A stretch of DNA of 64,000 bases from Actinoallomurus iriomotensis (GTDB taxonomy: Bacteria; Actinomycetota; Actinomycetes; Streptosporangiales; Streptosporangiaceae). The DNA lies in contig NZ_BSTJ01000013.1 in NCBI RefSeq assembly GCF_030269445.1, positions 99,454 through 163,453 of the forward strand, written 5' to 3'. The notes below the pieces were generated by a model. The model saw only the letters and a program-made list of their open reading frames with translations, did no database searches and was not told where the DNA came from. Positions 34,001-37,972 of this stretch are shown here, piece by piece. The position numbers and the translations under genes are program-made. Within the stretch, counting starts at the first letter, position 1; each line of letters begins with the position of its first letter.

Positions 34001-36979
34001 CCCGCCGCGGCACGTCGTGATGCCGTCAGGAGCCTCACCGCGATCTTCGCGGAGGACTTCGGCTCCGCCGGGAGCATGTGGTTCGTCAGAATGTACGGGC
34101 GTGCCCCGGGGGAGTCGTTCCATGAGCGCAACCTCCGCGACTTGCGCGACGTCTCCAGCCGTCGAGCCAACCCGATCACGATGGTGCTCGTCGGGGGCCA
34201 AGAGGACCAGCGCCAGGAGTTCGAGTACTCGCCGGGTCGCACCACACTCGACACCGTTCAGAAGGCGCGTCTCGACGCCTTCGTGGCCAAGGTCGCCAAG
34301 GCCACCGCCTGGCGGGCGGCACAGAACCAAGAGAACATCGCCTTGCCGCACATCGACGTCACCGTGCGGTCCGTACCGTCCGAGACAGGACTCGCGGACA
34401 TCAGGGCCGAGGCGATGGCGGACGCCATCCGGACTCGTCTCGGCGCACGGCTGAAGCAGGAGAAGGGCGGCGGGCTGACCGCGGTCGACGTCAAGATGAC
34501 CGTGCGCAGGGCCGACCGGGACCCGCGGGAGATCCGGGAGATCTTCGGAGACGCCTCCATGGAGGTCACCTCTCAAGTCGTCGTGGAGGCATTCATGGAG
34601 GGCGACCCGGCGGAGAAGGTCGACCTCGGCGATGAGCAACTGGCGACGCTGGCACGTGCGACGGGAGTGCACAAGGCCGGCGGCCCGTGGGGCAAGGCCC
34701 GCGGTACCCTCACCGCGGTCACCGAGACCCGGCTGAGCACGATGCGGGACATCGTCCGGGCGGGCAAGTCCCTCGACGGCCACGCGGGAATGCCCTCGAC
34801 GAGACGGCTCACCGGCCTCCGACGCCTCGCCGACGTACTCGGCCGGGAGTACGGGCACACCGGCCCCTTCCGTCTGGAGCACTTGGACCCGTTGGCACGC
34901 GATGTCTTCGCGCTCGGCCCGAACGTGACGGTCGGCCACGGACACCTGGCAGACCTCGTGGGACTGGCCGACAAGGCGAAGAAGAGCGGAAGTCATATCA
35001 CGGCCGAGGCGCTCAAGGCGGCCGCGCGCCAGGCGGCCGGAAGCGAGGTCCGCGACACCCCGGGTGTGCCGGCGCCGGACGCGGATTCCGGACAGATGCC
35101 GCGGCCGGCGGCGACCATGGCCCGGCCACCGGCCGGGGCGGGGAGCGGCTGGGAGGACGTCGTCGAGGTGGGCGGCGGCCGGCCGACGGTGCCGCAGGCA
35201 ACGGCGCTCGAGCGGATGGCGCTGCGCCTGGTGCCGGTTCTCGCGGCCGGCGACGACGTGGTGCACGCCATGCAGGCGGTGGCCCCGGCCGAGACGTCCG
35301 TGGCCGCCCGCGGGCGGCCGGCGTCCCCGGCCGAACTGCGGGCGTACCTGGCGGACGCGCTCGCCGCCGACCTGGACCGCGATCCGGGCCGGCGCCGGTT
35401 CTGGCCCACCCTGCGCCTGCCCGGCGATGCCACGGATGGCCGAGGGCGCGCCATCGTCGCCGCGCTTATCTCGCCGGACGGTACGGCCGAGGCGGACGAG
35501 CTGTTCCTGGGCGCGGCCGCCGCCGTCTTGGGGCTGCGGGTCACCGCCCTGCGGCCCGATGGTGGCACCGTCGAGTTCGGACCGCCGGCCGGCCGGTCGG
35601 TCGTGCTCGTGCGGCTGCCCGAGCCCGGCCCGTACACCGGTCGCTGGGCCGGCACCGAGCCGATCGCGGACGGCGGATCGCCGGCGGGCACGTCCGGACA
35701 TCCCGCACCGCCCACCGGCGACGGCGGGCGCGCCGTACCGCCGTCGGCGCGGAACGCCCCATCCGCGGAGGCCACGGCCCGGACGCCGGTCGCGAACCTC
35801 GGCGCCGATCCCTTCCAGGGGAACGCGGGTGACGGCACGGACGGCATGAAGAGACGCGAGCCGACTTACGACGCCGGCCACGCCGGCCATGCCGGAGAGG
35901 GCACGAGCGGGGCGGCGGCCGGGAGGGTCGACCGATCAGGTGGCGAGGCGTCGTCGATCGCCGGAGAGTTCGGTGTCCAGGTGGACTCCGGCGCCGCGGT
36001 GACCGCGGTCAGGGAGAAGAACCCGCGAGCCGATGCGGGAGCCCTCGCGAAGGTACGGGAGCGTCGGTGGTCGCCGGAGGAGTTGAGTGCGGTACGTGCC
36101 GCCCTCGAGCACTACGCGCCGATTCTCGGCATGCGACGAGAACGGTCGAACCGTGCCGGAATCGACCAGGAAGTCTCCTGGATCGGTGCCGTTTCCTTCG
36201 GCATCACCCGACGCGGGATCGATTACGGCATGGCCGGAGAGTACATCGACTCTCACAAGACGGTGACCATGTACGCTCCGATTCTCCTCGCGAAGGATCT
36301 CGGCGGCGGCAGACGGGAGATCGAGGGCACCGTCACCCACGAACTGGCGCACGGGCTCCTCAAATACGCCCTGCCCGAGTTCACCGAGGCGTTCGGAAGC
36401 TGGGGGGCGGACGGACGGCCGAAACTGCCCGAGGGCGTTGAACCCCCCATTACGGCCGAGACCGCGGCCGCGGACCTCGAGGCGTCGATCAGATCATCGT
36501 TCTTGACACCGGAAAGGCTCGCCGCCCGATCGCCGAAACACGCCGCGGCCGTCGCGACGTTGAAGCAGCGGTATCCGGAGCTGTTCGAACTCAAGCCCGA
36601 TGAATACCGGTGGACGGCCGCCACGCGCATCGCCGCGGAGTTGAACGCACAATTGCCCGAGTTCGCCAGGATGGCGGGCAGCTGGACCGAGGACGGCTGG
36701 CCCAAGTTCTCCGGTGAACGACCCATCACCCGCTATGGCGCGACTAACGCCAGGGAGGATATTGCCGAGACGGCGAAATACTATTTCCTGGAGCCCGAAA
36801 CTCTGCGGGCGAAGGCGCCGGAACGCGCCGCCTTCTTCGACCGGCTGATCGCCGAATGGGGCGTGCCAACGCCCGAACCCTCGCTTACGGCCGACGGGAC
36901 CGAGTACGCCGCCATGCCCCGCGAAGCCATGGACGGCCCGCCCCCGACGACGGCCGGGGACGACGCCCGACCCGAATGA
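16004..36979 (+). CDS. Giant WXG100-headed T7SS effector with four zincin metalloprotease-like modules
   Basis: This gene encodes 6,991 residues. The start is the ATG overlapping the eccC stop, behind GGGAGG; the frame stays open 402 bases further upstream but that lies inside eccC. Order of parts: WXG100-like helical head (W58-R-G60); hydrophobic/Gly-rich segment (~117-235); Ser/Gly/Pro linker (~235-540); beta-rich stretch (~540-910); zincin copy 1 (1453-1896, H1611-ELAR), copy 2 (1940-2376, H2097-EVAH); ~2,170-residue beta-rich core (~2845-5020); zincin copy 3 (5119-5520, H5240-EIAH); a segment with Cys5715, His5888 and Asn5907 placed like a papain-type triad, then an OmpA-like stretch (~6060-6200); C-terminal zincin (H6779-ELAH). 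The EYFAELTN segment after the HExxH recalls the anthrax lethal-factor class of zincins. It is probably a secreted polymorphic toxin; no target is evident. No immunity gene is adjacent. Confidence 0.85.
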   Translation: MSDDGWKTNMDGWTEWTDYVGDLDLNAIFEMGNEWIRMGDALYAGQFSFADLVASLGWRGGAYSVAQEAWHSRMSTVLNNSADTAWKIGEAINAYGKSIYDQAQQMAEENNKAYLINIFSFVLGVVTAPLTLGIGALLSLLGRIIGNLVNVIAQVGARLGALGAVVSDFTAGAVTGAVASFGIDMAANGLASAATHTPVTVDWGQEGFNIGLGAAIGGGLGAGLGAAARGGRFGGVGAGEGARTPTVPDTPAVGKGNPAPGAAKATAGSGGEVPPAVKPAQTSFSGSGKSADSAPGANGLNTRAGDGVVSSTSTKTPSGNGVRSSNEPPPATSSPTPAPVRTPPVNERPAGPGGADGTAQGTPPARSASHESNAGSANTPASEGVSKGQNSPAPGGEHRTSSDSVSPARRAGEAAIKRDADSKAVRPSDQDASSSGDALGKSVVGGGRRDGSVSDDGRPAGGEAGRQDGVRSDSAARRAGEAAVKRDAASKEARGQETSSSGDAQGKSAAGGGRRDGTASNPAARGEAPSPTRKAAYGASSRPGTGKSPVPTTRQLLRRDTVTGESQLVDVGTGRRLGEPPAGDPPRSARTSDDVSTGAGTADRYRYYEVDPKSGAARETSLGPNDHVVNIRPASGKVTEDSGLYVLKDGRMVPAGDAKERLAVFDQGDGKWDVANIPAEPAGGAGRVVGGAKPTVAPPRQGAGSYQVLRRDGTGNIDLLTFPRRPGDVPPRGGTEGDGSQYHELDGGRDGWHEAHPFGAGAAKVERIITAPRDWVSGKPMEGSGPPAVLVRDQRTGLYEQITSIASGGRPGDPVGRVYYRIGSDGRPQPVKFSDGVDVVSVSRKDGAVTRTTSSVSGGNGAATPYLAKDGTLTSGSGKISTGELRFDADTGRITRVQEDPAGSNGRPGDGSGGPGGGGRGTATRSQPGGSRTRTQTGAETFTDVGTTSRGAATSRSSEGRSESGSAAEKDSFAGEGRRLGPSSEHPDSQGRAEAFDRMFGRGNTEASSGSRAGRSNTAPSPAGEHAETAGGRVGESEVQAPTTGQPEQPRPPVTSASAKSEGTATPQRASAAKSAAGARSGNGSGREPEPSQPGADSRPESQGESSGYPQPAAESERGSEPRSGADRPSSAGDEPTLLPPGQEALVVAGRVLPTDTVIVVDGESRHMNPADFVDWVRNQQGYEPDMPVVLLAGDARRFAPEVAALLGAPVTAPWADFVPSPAGDLIAGRVDRTPDGAVQLISEDYDGWHTYGPDGQDTELGPVLPDSASLLNSVVAGMVKIGRPVATWRSPAGPTSVSDARSGEPPSSAPSISSVTVHAAPRAADSPHDTVDVAAEDDAAPTASRASDRPGVHAAPPAPSAGAETTGSSSGIVRPAPGGHASTSSAPTAGAGTSRSFVSRRWKKLKDKLRKPAPAGEPASVREPVQYAAPPSTSTQAPERSSKGQAAELRNMSPAARFAKLASLPLEEKRTRARSPEFLRELRGLLAREDFAAVVAQLMVEVPSTTERPATAHLIAHVTLTRVLRSNAEVAEALARRVRVVVIPRGQEITSLPEFADRAGTMFEGATPYERVRSVLRKDTGILAVGEEHLTGEAGLISGDRDTGYSTLTHELARGIWEYAFNGEKMPTPANKETIRRRFETKKTRVAEQWPGGPPTNPELPGSVNASAAGAEEYFAELTNVWLGLNHGRDVSTGLPRNNTTKWVEKREPYDVLQILAHIYGMEGELEEDSPVLEDIYGAAARFTKENPLRSNYSEDELYRAFREFMGEPAEERPSFSPQVDVPVVVGQFQSGPRRRPGGRDSATGTIFFAGYPRDPEQTARWINRNYRLEETDRWIARDGASASPRPVMVMTPGVETRRPDGGPAYFRTLAAHLRRPVVVVNPYTGAQTKYRPAGSPPEDEAITTTGGGTTTGTPSAAGEAATRKPESPKNRAAALEKMTPAGRFAELASLSLRERRALARDPEFSLTLSRAIPPEEFAAVAAQLMIEVPPAVHRPVTAHRAAHSILTRMLRYNPVVAQKLAAGRQVVIIPRDRTLRSLPQFSDLPERSAYGRPLDSVRGLHRPDRGVLGVSEESLTGELGLVSGNYDTGYAVLSHEVAHAILSETSLYVDPEGITARARIGIEESFEAKKARGGQWPNGPLTNPYRSGRQNYSSRDYHEYFAELTNTWLGVNYGLDSETGLPANNGGDWVKKHEPAMVSFLEDVYGPAGGFQRPSPVLEDIYGSAGGDEKPYPVRPLYAEDESYRALREFMGEPAEEPPPFPHLTDVPVVIGEFRRGPEAGRGGRRQSTGRIFFAGYARNAEETARWITRNYQPEETDRWSVSKTPRPVMLVAPGAEKAGDTAPPFAYDLATQLGRPVVVVDPSTGAQRNFSPPDETDDPFGLAALEPENQPRRRSNFMPSLAAPPPRDWRADWYARPSAPTSDGPHAKGPGLGHAAAGVAGAAGDVASSPDPAGESSMSLRGGGSDRDHSALRGWTRGTVRFRGLGWAHNPRPAAVRGWRRLVAGSPRLDSGAAEGGDARGHGRAPAEDADAGSSGSAQQPPPADGGGVPRPAASRPADEGDAPTSSRKASGGKRVRWADLEDDGTREAPASQAGGQEETGPVPGGVFDEAVPSAKVEDVIGAATMYATAEGRPVVLSLPGAAEDGPRLDDQTVELLAKVAPPQTVFVTGRVREGALTVGDAPVDPAVLATLIAARAPGHQPFLLMPGSGRIAGSLAIETGGPVPVAPHGVLIDVGKGTVTAAVSGKAPAGRPAQAGFEVYVPAEGAEGSDPSSAYVMRPMNRATLSVPADAPPATGTTSSGRTDTKPAASNAGTDVPATDAGTWEPQPPASPSPAGTTPMTVDRAALSALLPRLGLPYMGQLIAAIRQEAAAQGVTLPEDPMRILVKRLVSNYPYALGDSGNDANTSGLLVPLGEAEVLVTFDPTDPHTLDNPAGATDGRPATLPAPDGEYVGNETINATYATGAHVQTTSGQTEQTRASIKLGFGIGVGVGPLNIVRAGVSISGTANQSKRSLSHIEDAEGGHVEDYRGASTLLAFRPNISFKLRTDREDRKAPGWERIKPVRIADPGTEKLMLWTPEPYLKEPSANPVTATGEGVDIEALPPHFYASGLTNLPKLFDEIIDTLASQGLNLKIGDVTRDELLQKLWNLNTHLDKAVNAKRGYRFTLHDEYGDPRAAVQIHAGRLPAGARPVGAPSDKAHVEVPRTAIDGTSGGHTVAHSSTVTPLLVDVGFAPPNVPGLSLTASLSLGYTSSNEDSISAGKTGLWVMVPRYTGHTAAYSVEFVLQAKVMVRRPAKTKDPRPATNPVWSRGLVRLTEPDAFKHGFPIDRDALKPRQRPTGGTVPYDPDALTLGPRVKDTETKKGTETGKDAETGKDAEAREAASPVKLPEYLFEGKGIGFGTVKPDESTIDEIKEMIASAVRPMGFLPEDEVDPFAGEHWYTHGNKIISRLDNEELLDKMVSVWGFASHHDGMLQDGMRFTLKKRRGTADIDLDVDSVEVEIKATQRKDRPPKYLGTTDEYHLVNLPMGMDIVGTSTSHSRKLAGGVAFKALYLFLQNALSGIEAQRSIGATDSVTFINNQPDLLEHPGEALEVELINDYQVTLRFQHSGQTGKINKGGRDQVLPTLEGQRAIAHLLPIDLAEQPSPDQMSVPERLKAEKWTPADVLDQGVVFHADATGLTAAAGSMLADLVGPAGTANQNVNAFAGLTNVRAHLKEILNHEYTTDELFDTGFFRNTLAALDIAGDLGPSRFVGATSDNFVLGIIKLLLLESRLSASGSKGLAWDQLNTAFGGNLTDTVALVGGTDVNRRWQWNRSRAGARVGGKEYIQVDVKRVFLYRAPANFTVSGRLEKHAKLLPSSHTEHRPRQVNDRTLLYVLTEPEALKWYANGTLPVSDAELTKSLTRWHDGDLRLTGDVVAGVLTRWHTDLTARPKPRTADLDLVIRLGFDLARMHGKGGLRVMDPATREGFSTAFGRPLADPPGTGRQVDMPPDLVEYAAGGGTLPHERLTEAMTAWQAGALDLTGDVAAGVLHRWVTEVPKPPDDLPPVDRAAMATTLAGRHTQDVSPVRDEAVRAAFEAAFGKHLPEPPLPFEELRLPEYLMGKSPLTGHSGLHTWRHRNGKSTYRIVREQVDKAAPGLLSAGAEVWDREGRVIGRLQGGVDALQGLLAKRRDQAMLDELFGEDGLSLYLVHPHGWFLTDVVEVNLRVALGEPEVRDFAPGNGNEVYLHGYQSMATSTSRDVAQGATLVQLSAGGRQTTTGGGSGALKTSASNHRGVTRAETSVAEQTAYGSDHYILGFDTELTAQVRRLGMPHRPLNNLLDKSFDGWTRHSATSTVTVDGTLELQLPRTLAESGAADTVHPRPDLTPLPELPGNAFVTGVVFDDTVRIGRDLLARVFPPSVIGRLFGARAGDPDTRSSLSLPVLLSRMHLAGHLREATGGNTYKMSDDIFDPGDDGKRATMWLKGGLSGLEVLAPLKKGTGIGRYGKHQSGTTVSASTDHTRGTVDAAVNVHGPIGEHQPGHSWQPETGNGRTTSFNDGSAGTENSREEGHGKERGPLYLVRMRFHGHLIADLFRRPLFGTAKPKGRFYSDPINGHVYAKLYQSQIDGIRAEIAETNVATRPKQESWPAMDKAPSFDLVPLLARAAQEQREARRAYQGVARHIRRQLGADRPVVLTVDEKALAARAYQSVLDWGLRIMRADLTAAREIDPTVRTPAALVRYELLPPAPGGSAENIRAATSEIIEAVNGVHALRPDDRTGGPAALPPLAAISQLDPADLGRDVAHALGAHVRVDVTVSDGTVRRTWSSPSGRTYFYDPATARWDPGTRGGALWVFDRTGSRSRVFTSAMAEQQGLVSPELRGDLDRYGLDYQEMGRLYLSAQARQQTLEQAVRAELGDRARRLAEQHPALPELLRRAAAVRTHWRNEENRLNRQRVPLLNISADDASLSEWIRLHEAEENAEAAGRLLADLRATARGGPGAPAWTAQAVRSAAVGLDRFDGLGLPERLDEPPPSIRTPSPSDAPPARVADAEQPEPETSSSAPAGLSVSLPSVSAAPPVVGDARGGGAAAPSAAGSTGRADDTDDARPPADRVRASDRPVAAGAGTTGRPASPDPRLAAVVAQRMIEVPPAVERPASTRHVLHEVITRMLTYNPDLAGKVLNAGATAVIIPRGAALTSLPRFRRYEGQNTADGRPWQQVRGQHEGVVVAIGEENLLGEPGPGGTTYSNGYSSATHEIAHFLYEFLDAEAKKFIRRRFEKKFQAGTAAQWPDGPRTNPKRPGSRNYSSLDEREYWAQLTNVYMGTNAGLDPTTGLPRNNTFQWILDHEKPMLDLLERTYGPPGLVQDANPVRRARAEQSSHQGYRTFMTNLGSLEPAARTARNGGDRRPSATAPLAGGEPTPASPPDEAPVVVGAFDPATRTISIARRPHERDSAAHAYDAEQTARWITRHYTLTDGPVMVMPARKDPGPVTAGPGMPGPAGEPSFADDLATRLGVPVMVVDPFTGAQTEHRPGAEAATVPEQAIAQASAVEAPAPPSGPGFPAPPHVPAAGRPAPPSDGIKPSRLVTTFRLVTPSRNTSYGRMSPDQVLDAAPFTSRDPGAVVEKDVPDDGSAASFPRFRVARPVVPEDHPVLEVSGDSTVAVNTGAAFVKEFYAVREAVMRANAVMEKARGNVRLSVDTKTYIEIDHEGSTRRLFRVKPSFLSEPADVCRDFSAQNIGDSHTHAVLYDARPASAGGTGSVATAPIDTGSEVEVSGTHHLADFLASAADDPALLGKVNPSTAADQVGRAFIAPVSAWPTPGQRYGSALNSADPENAHRHRSLTAEEAAVGVNSSAFARLGEAYVIQAVASRLDEKGLRDFGPDFTSPESGGFDVPSRGMPPYHFGSVVLESLDGQHQITIENANFRRETRSRLHAVLEKNLEYYGVDLDRIQSVLDQALREGSLSRGDHRFELLNSLRRIREAEQQLADLDRDIENSPVVTDELERRRYLLAGEPAAARRDAVRSLTAIFAEDFGSAGSMWFVRMYGRAPGESFHERNLRDLRDVSSRRANPITMVLVGGQEDQRQEFEYSPGRTTLDTVQKARLDAFVAKVAKATAWRAAQNQENIALPHIDVTVRSVPSETGLADIRAEAMADAIRTRLGARLKQEKGGGLTAVDVKMTVRRADRDPREIREIFGDASMEVTSQVVVEAFMEGDPAEKVDLGDEQLATLARATGVHKAGGPWGKARGTLTAVTETRLSTMRDIVRAGKSLDGHAGMPSTRRLTGLRRLADVLGREYGHTGPFRLEHLDPLARDVFALGPNVTVGHGHLADLVGLADKAKKSGSHITAEALKAAARQAAGSEVRDTPGVPAPDADSGQMPRPAATMARPPAGAGSGWEDVVEVGGGRPTVPQATALERMALRLVPVLAAGDDVVHAMQAVAPAETSVAARGRPASPAELRAYLADALAADLDRDPGRRRFWPTLRLPGDATDGRGRAIVAALISPDGTAEADELFLGAAAAVLGLRVTALRPDGGTVEFGPPAGRSVVLVRLPEPGPYTGRWAGTEPIADGGSPAGTSGHPAPPTGDGGRAVPPSARNAPSAEATARTPVANLGADPFQGNAGDGTDGMKRREPTYDAGHAGHAGEGTSGAAAGRVDRSGGEASSIAGEFGVQVDSGAAVTAVREKNPRADAGALAKVRERRWSPEELSAVRAALEHYAPILGMRRERSNRAGIDQEVSWIGAVSFGITRRGIDYGMAGEYIDSHKTVTMYAPILLAKDLGGGRREIEGTVTHELAHGLLKYALPEFTEAFGSWGADGRPKLPEGVEPPITAETAAADLEASIRSSFLTPERLAARSPKHAAAVATLKQRYPELFELKPDEYRWTAATRIAAELNAQLPEFARMAGSWTEDGWPKFSGERPITRYGATNAREDIAETAKYYFLEPETLRAKAPERAAFFDRLIAEWGVPTPEPSLTADGTEYAAMPREAMDGPPPTTAGDDARPE
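17224..17566 (+). repeat. Internal ~205-base tandem duplication in the giant gene's linker
   Basis: Two copies (about 17224-17372 and 17428-17566) encode near-identical stretches. The first has ARRAGEAAIKRDADSKA then SSSGDALGKSVVGGGRRDG; the second has ARRAGEAAVKRDAASKE then SSSGDAQGKSAAGGGRRDG. They lie in the low-complexity linker and look like a recent duplication that lengthened it. Confidence 0.75.
20360..21690 (+). repeat. Zincin module copy 1 (degenerate active site)
   Basis: This is a ~444-residue module with three parts: a helical lead-in (MSPAARFAKLASLPLEEKR), the protease-like core (VAQLMVEVPS, VVIPRGQEITSLP, THELARGIWEY, EYFAELTNVWLG) and a terminal Rossmann-like piece ending PVVVVNPYTGAQ. 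The zinc motif reads HELAR: the second His is Arg (codon CGT, one transition from CAT). It is therefore probably a pseudoenzyme. Confidence 0.75.
21821..23130 (+). repeat. Zincin module copy 2 (intact HEVAH)
   Basis: This module has the same layout as copy 1: MTPAGRFAELASLSLRERR, then VAAQLMIEVPPAVHRP, VVIIPRDRTLRSLP, SHEVAHAILSE, EYFAELTNTWLG and a final RPVVVVDPSTGAQ. HEVAH and the downstream EYFAE are both intact, so of the three related copies this is the one most likely to bind zinc and cut. It is separated from copy 1 by a ~44-residue linker. Confidence 0.75.
31358..32560 (+). repeat. Zincin module copy 3 (HEIAH present, Glu-to-Gln change downstream)
   Basis: This copy lies more than 8 kb after copy 2 and lacks the ~60-residue helical lead-in. 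It has AVVAQRMIEVPPAVERP, VIIPRGAALTSLPRF, THEIAHFLYEF and the closing VMVVDPFTGAQ. Where copies 1 and 2 read EYFAELTN, this one reads EYWAQLTN, with Gln in place of the second Glu. I cannot tell from sequence which Glu is the zinc ligand. Confidence 0.7.
36371..36860 (+). repeat. Tandem duplication within the C-terminal zincin of the giant protein
   Basis: Two ~208-base segments (36371-36578 and 36653-36860) encode related ~69-residue blocks. LPEFTEAFGSWGADGRPKLP with FLTPERLAARSPKHAA matches LPEFARMAGSWTEDGWPKF with FLEPETLRAKAPERAA. The first HELAH-bearing helix lies just before block 1. The acidic EDIAET, a candidate third zinc ligand, is found only in block 2; block 1 has ADLEAS there. 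Confidence 0.65.
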
Positions 36980-36999
36980 ACAGATCAAGGGAAGACCAC

Positions 37000-37788
37000 G
37001 TGGACGACCAGAACATGACCGAAGGGCAACGCCGGCGACGCGCAGACCTCGTCAACGCGTTCAGCCGCCGGGCCTGGCAGCCGAGTGAACGACCCAACGT
37101 GGTTCCGCGGCTTCTCGCCGGCGGGGCCGCGCTGGTCGTCGTGGCAGGAGGGGCGGTGGCCGTCGGCGCGCTGACCTCCCAAAGCCACAAGCACCGGACC
37201 TCGGCGGCGGCCGACACCGTACCTCCCGGCGCCGGGCGGCAGTCCCCGTCGGGCGTGCCCATCCCCGCCCCGCCGACGCAGACGCCGATACCGACGCCGA
37301 CGGCCTCCCCGACCAAGAGTGGCGGGCCGAAGGCTTCGAAGAGCGCGAAGCACTCGGCACCCGCGAAGCACTCGGCGTCTTCGGCTCCAGCCCTCCGTCA
37401 CGCCGAGGTCCGGGCCGCGTCGAACGAAGCGCCGTTGGGAGGTGGGCCGCCGTGGACGACTCTCGTGCTGCACGCCCCGTACACCCTCCAGCCGGGCAAG
37501 AGCGTGCGGACGAACCGCATCGCGCTGACCATGGAGACCGGCGGCGACCTCGTGCTGCGCGACAAGAGCAACAACGTCATCTGGTCAACGGGGACGAATC
37601 GGCCCGGGGCCCATGCCATTCTCCAGACCGACGGCAATCTGGTCATCTACAGTTCGGGCAACCGGGCGGTCTGGGGCGCGGGATGCTGGGGACACGACAA
37701 TCCGAGGATGGTCCTGCAGGCCGACGCCAACCTGGTGATCCAGGACAAGAGCGGCAAGCCGATATGGGCGACCGACACTTGGAGATGA
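37000..37788 (+). CDS. Membrane-anchored bulb-type (mannose-binding) lectin domain protein
   Basis: This 262-residue protein has a basic cytosolic N-terminus, one membrane helix (about residues 39-58), a Pro/Thr/Ser/Lys-rich spacer and a C-terminal bulb-type lectin domain (about 160-262). The lectin sites follow the QxDxNxVxY rule: QTDGNLVIY (209-217) is perfect, QADANLVIQ (240-248) lacks the Tyr, and METGGDLVL (179-187) is degenerate, so one sugar site looks functional. The domain should face outside and bind mannose-like glycans. I chose GTG 37000 because AAGGGAAG lies five bases before it; an in-frame ATG at 36976 overlapping the giant's stop would add eight residues. Coupling to the toxin gene suggests a role in docking or envelope recognition, which is inference. 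Confidence 0.82.
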   Translation: MDDQNMTEGQRRRRADLVNAFSRRAWQPSERPNVVPRLLAGGAALVVVAGGAVAVGALTSQSHKHRTSAAADTVPPGAGRQSPSGVPIPAPPTQTPIPTPTASPTKSGGPKASKSAKHSAPAKHSASSAPALRHAEVRAASNEAPLGGGPPWTTLVLHAPYTLQPGKSVRTNRIALTMETGGDLVLRDKSNNVIWSTGTNRPGAHAILQTDGNLVIYSSGNRAVWGAGCWGHDNPRMVLQADANLVIQDKSGKPIWATDTWR

Positions 37789-37972
37789 CCGGGGGCGCGA
37801 GCAGCGCCGCGCGCGGTTCTGGCCGTGCCAGTCGTGGTCAGGGAAAGCCCGTGCGCGGCGGGCGGGCGCGGGCCCGTACTCGGCGATGAGATCACGCGTC
37901 GCGTCCGGCCTGGAGAAGTGCACCAGCGCACTCGGCAGAAGGCAGGCGGCGGCTGCTCTCCGGCTTGGCCGC

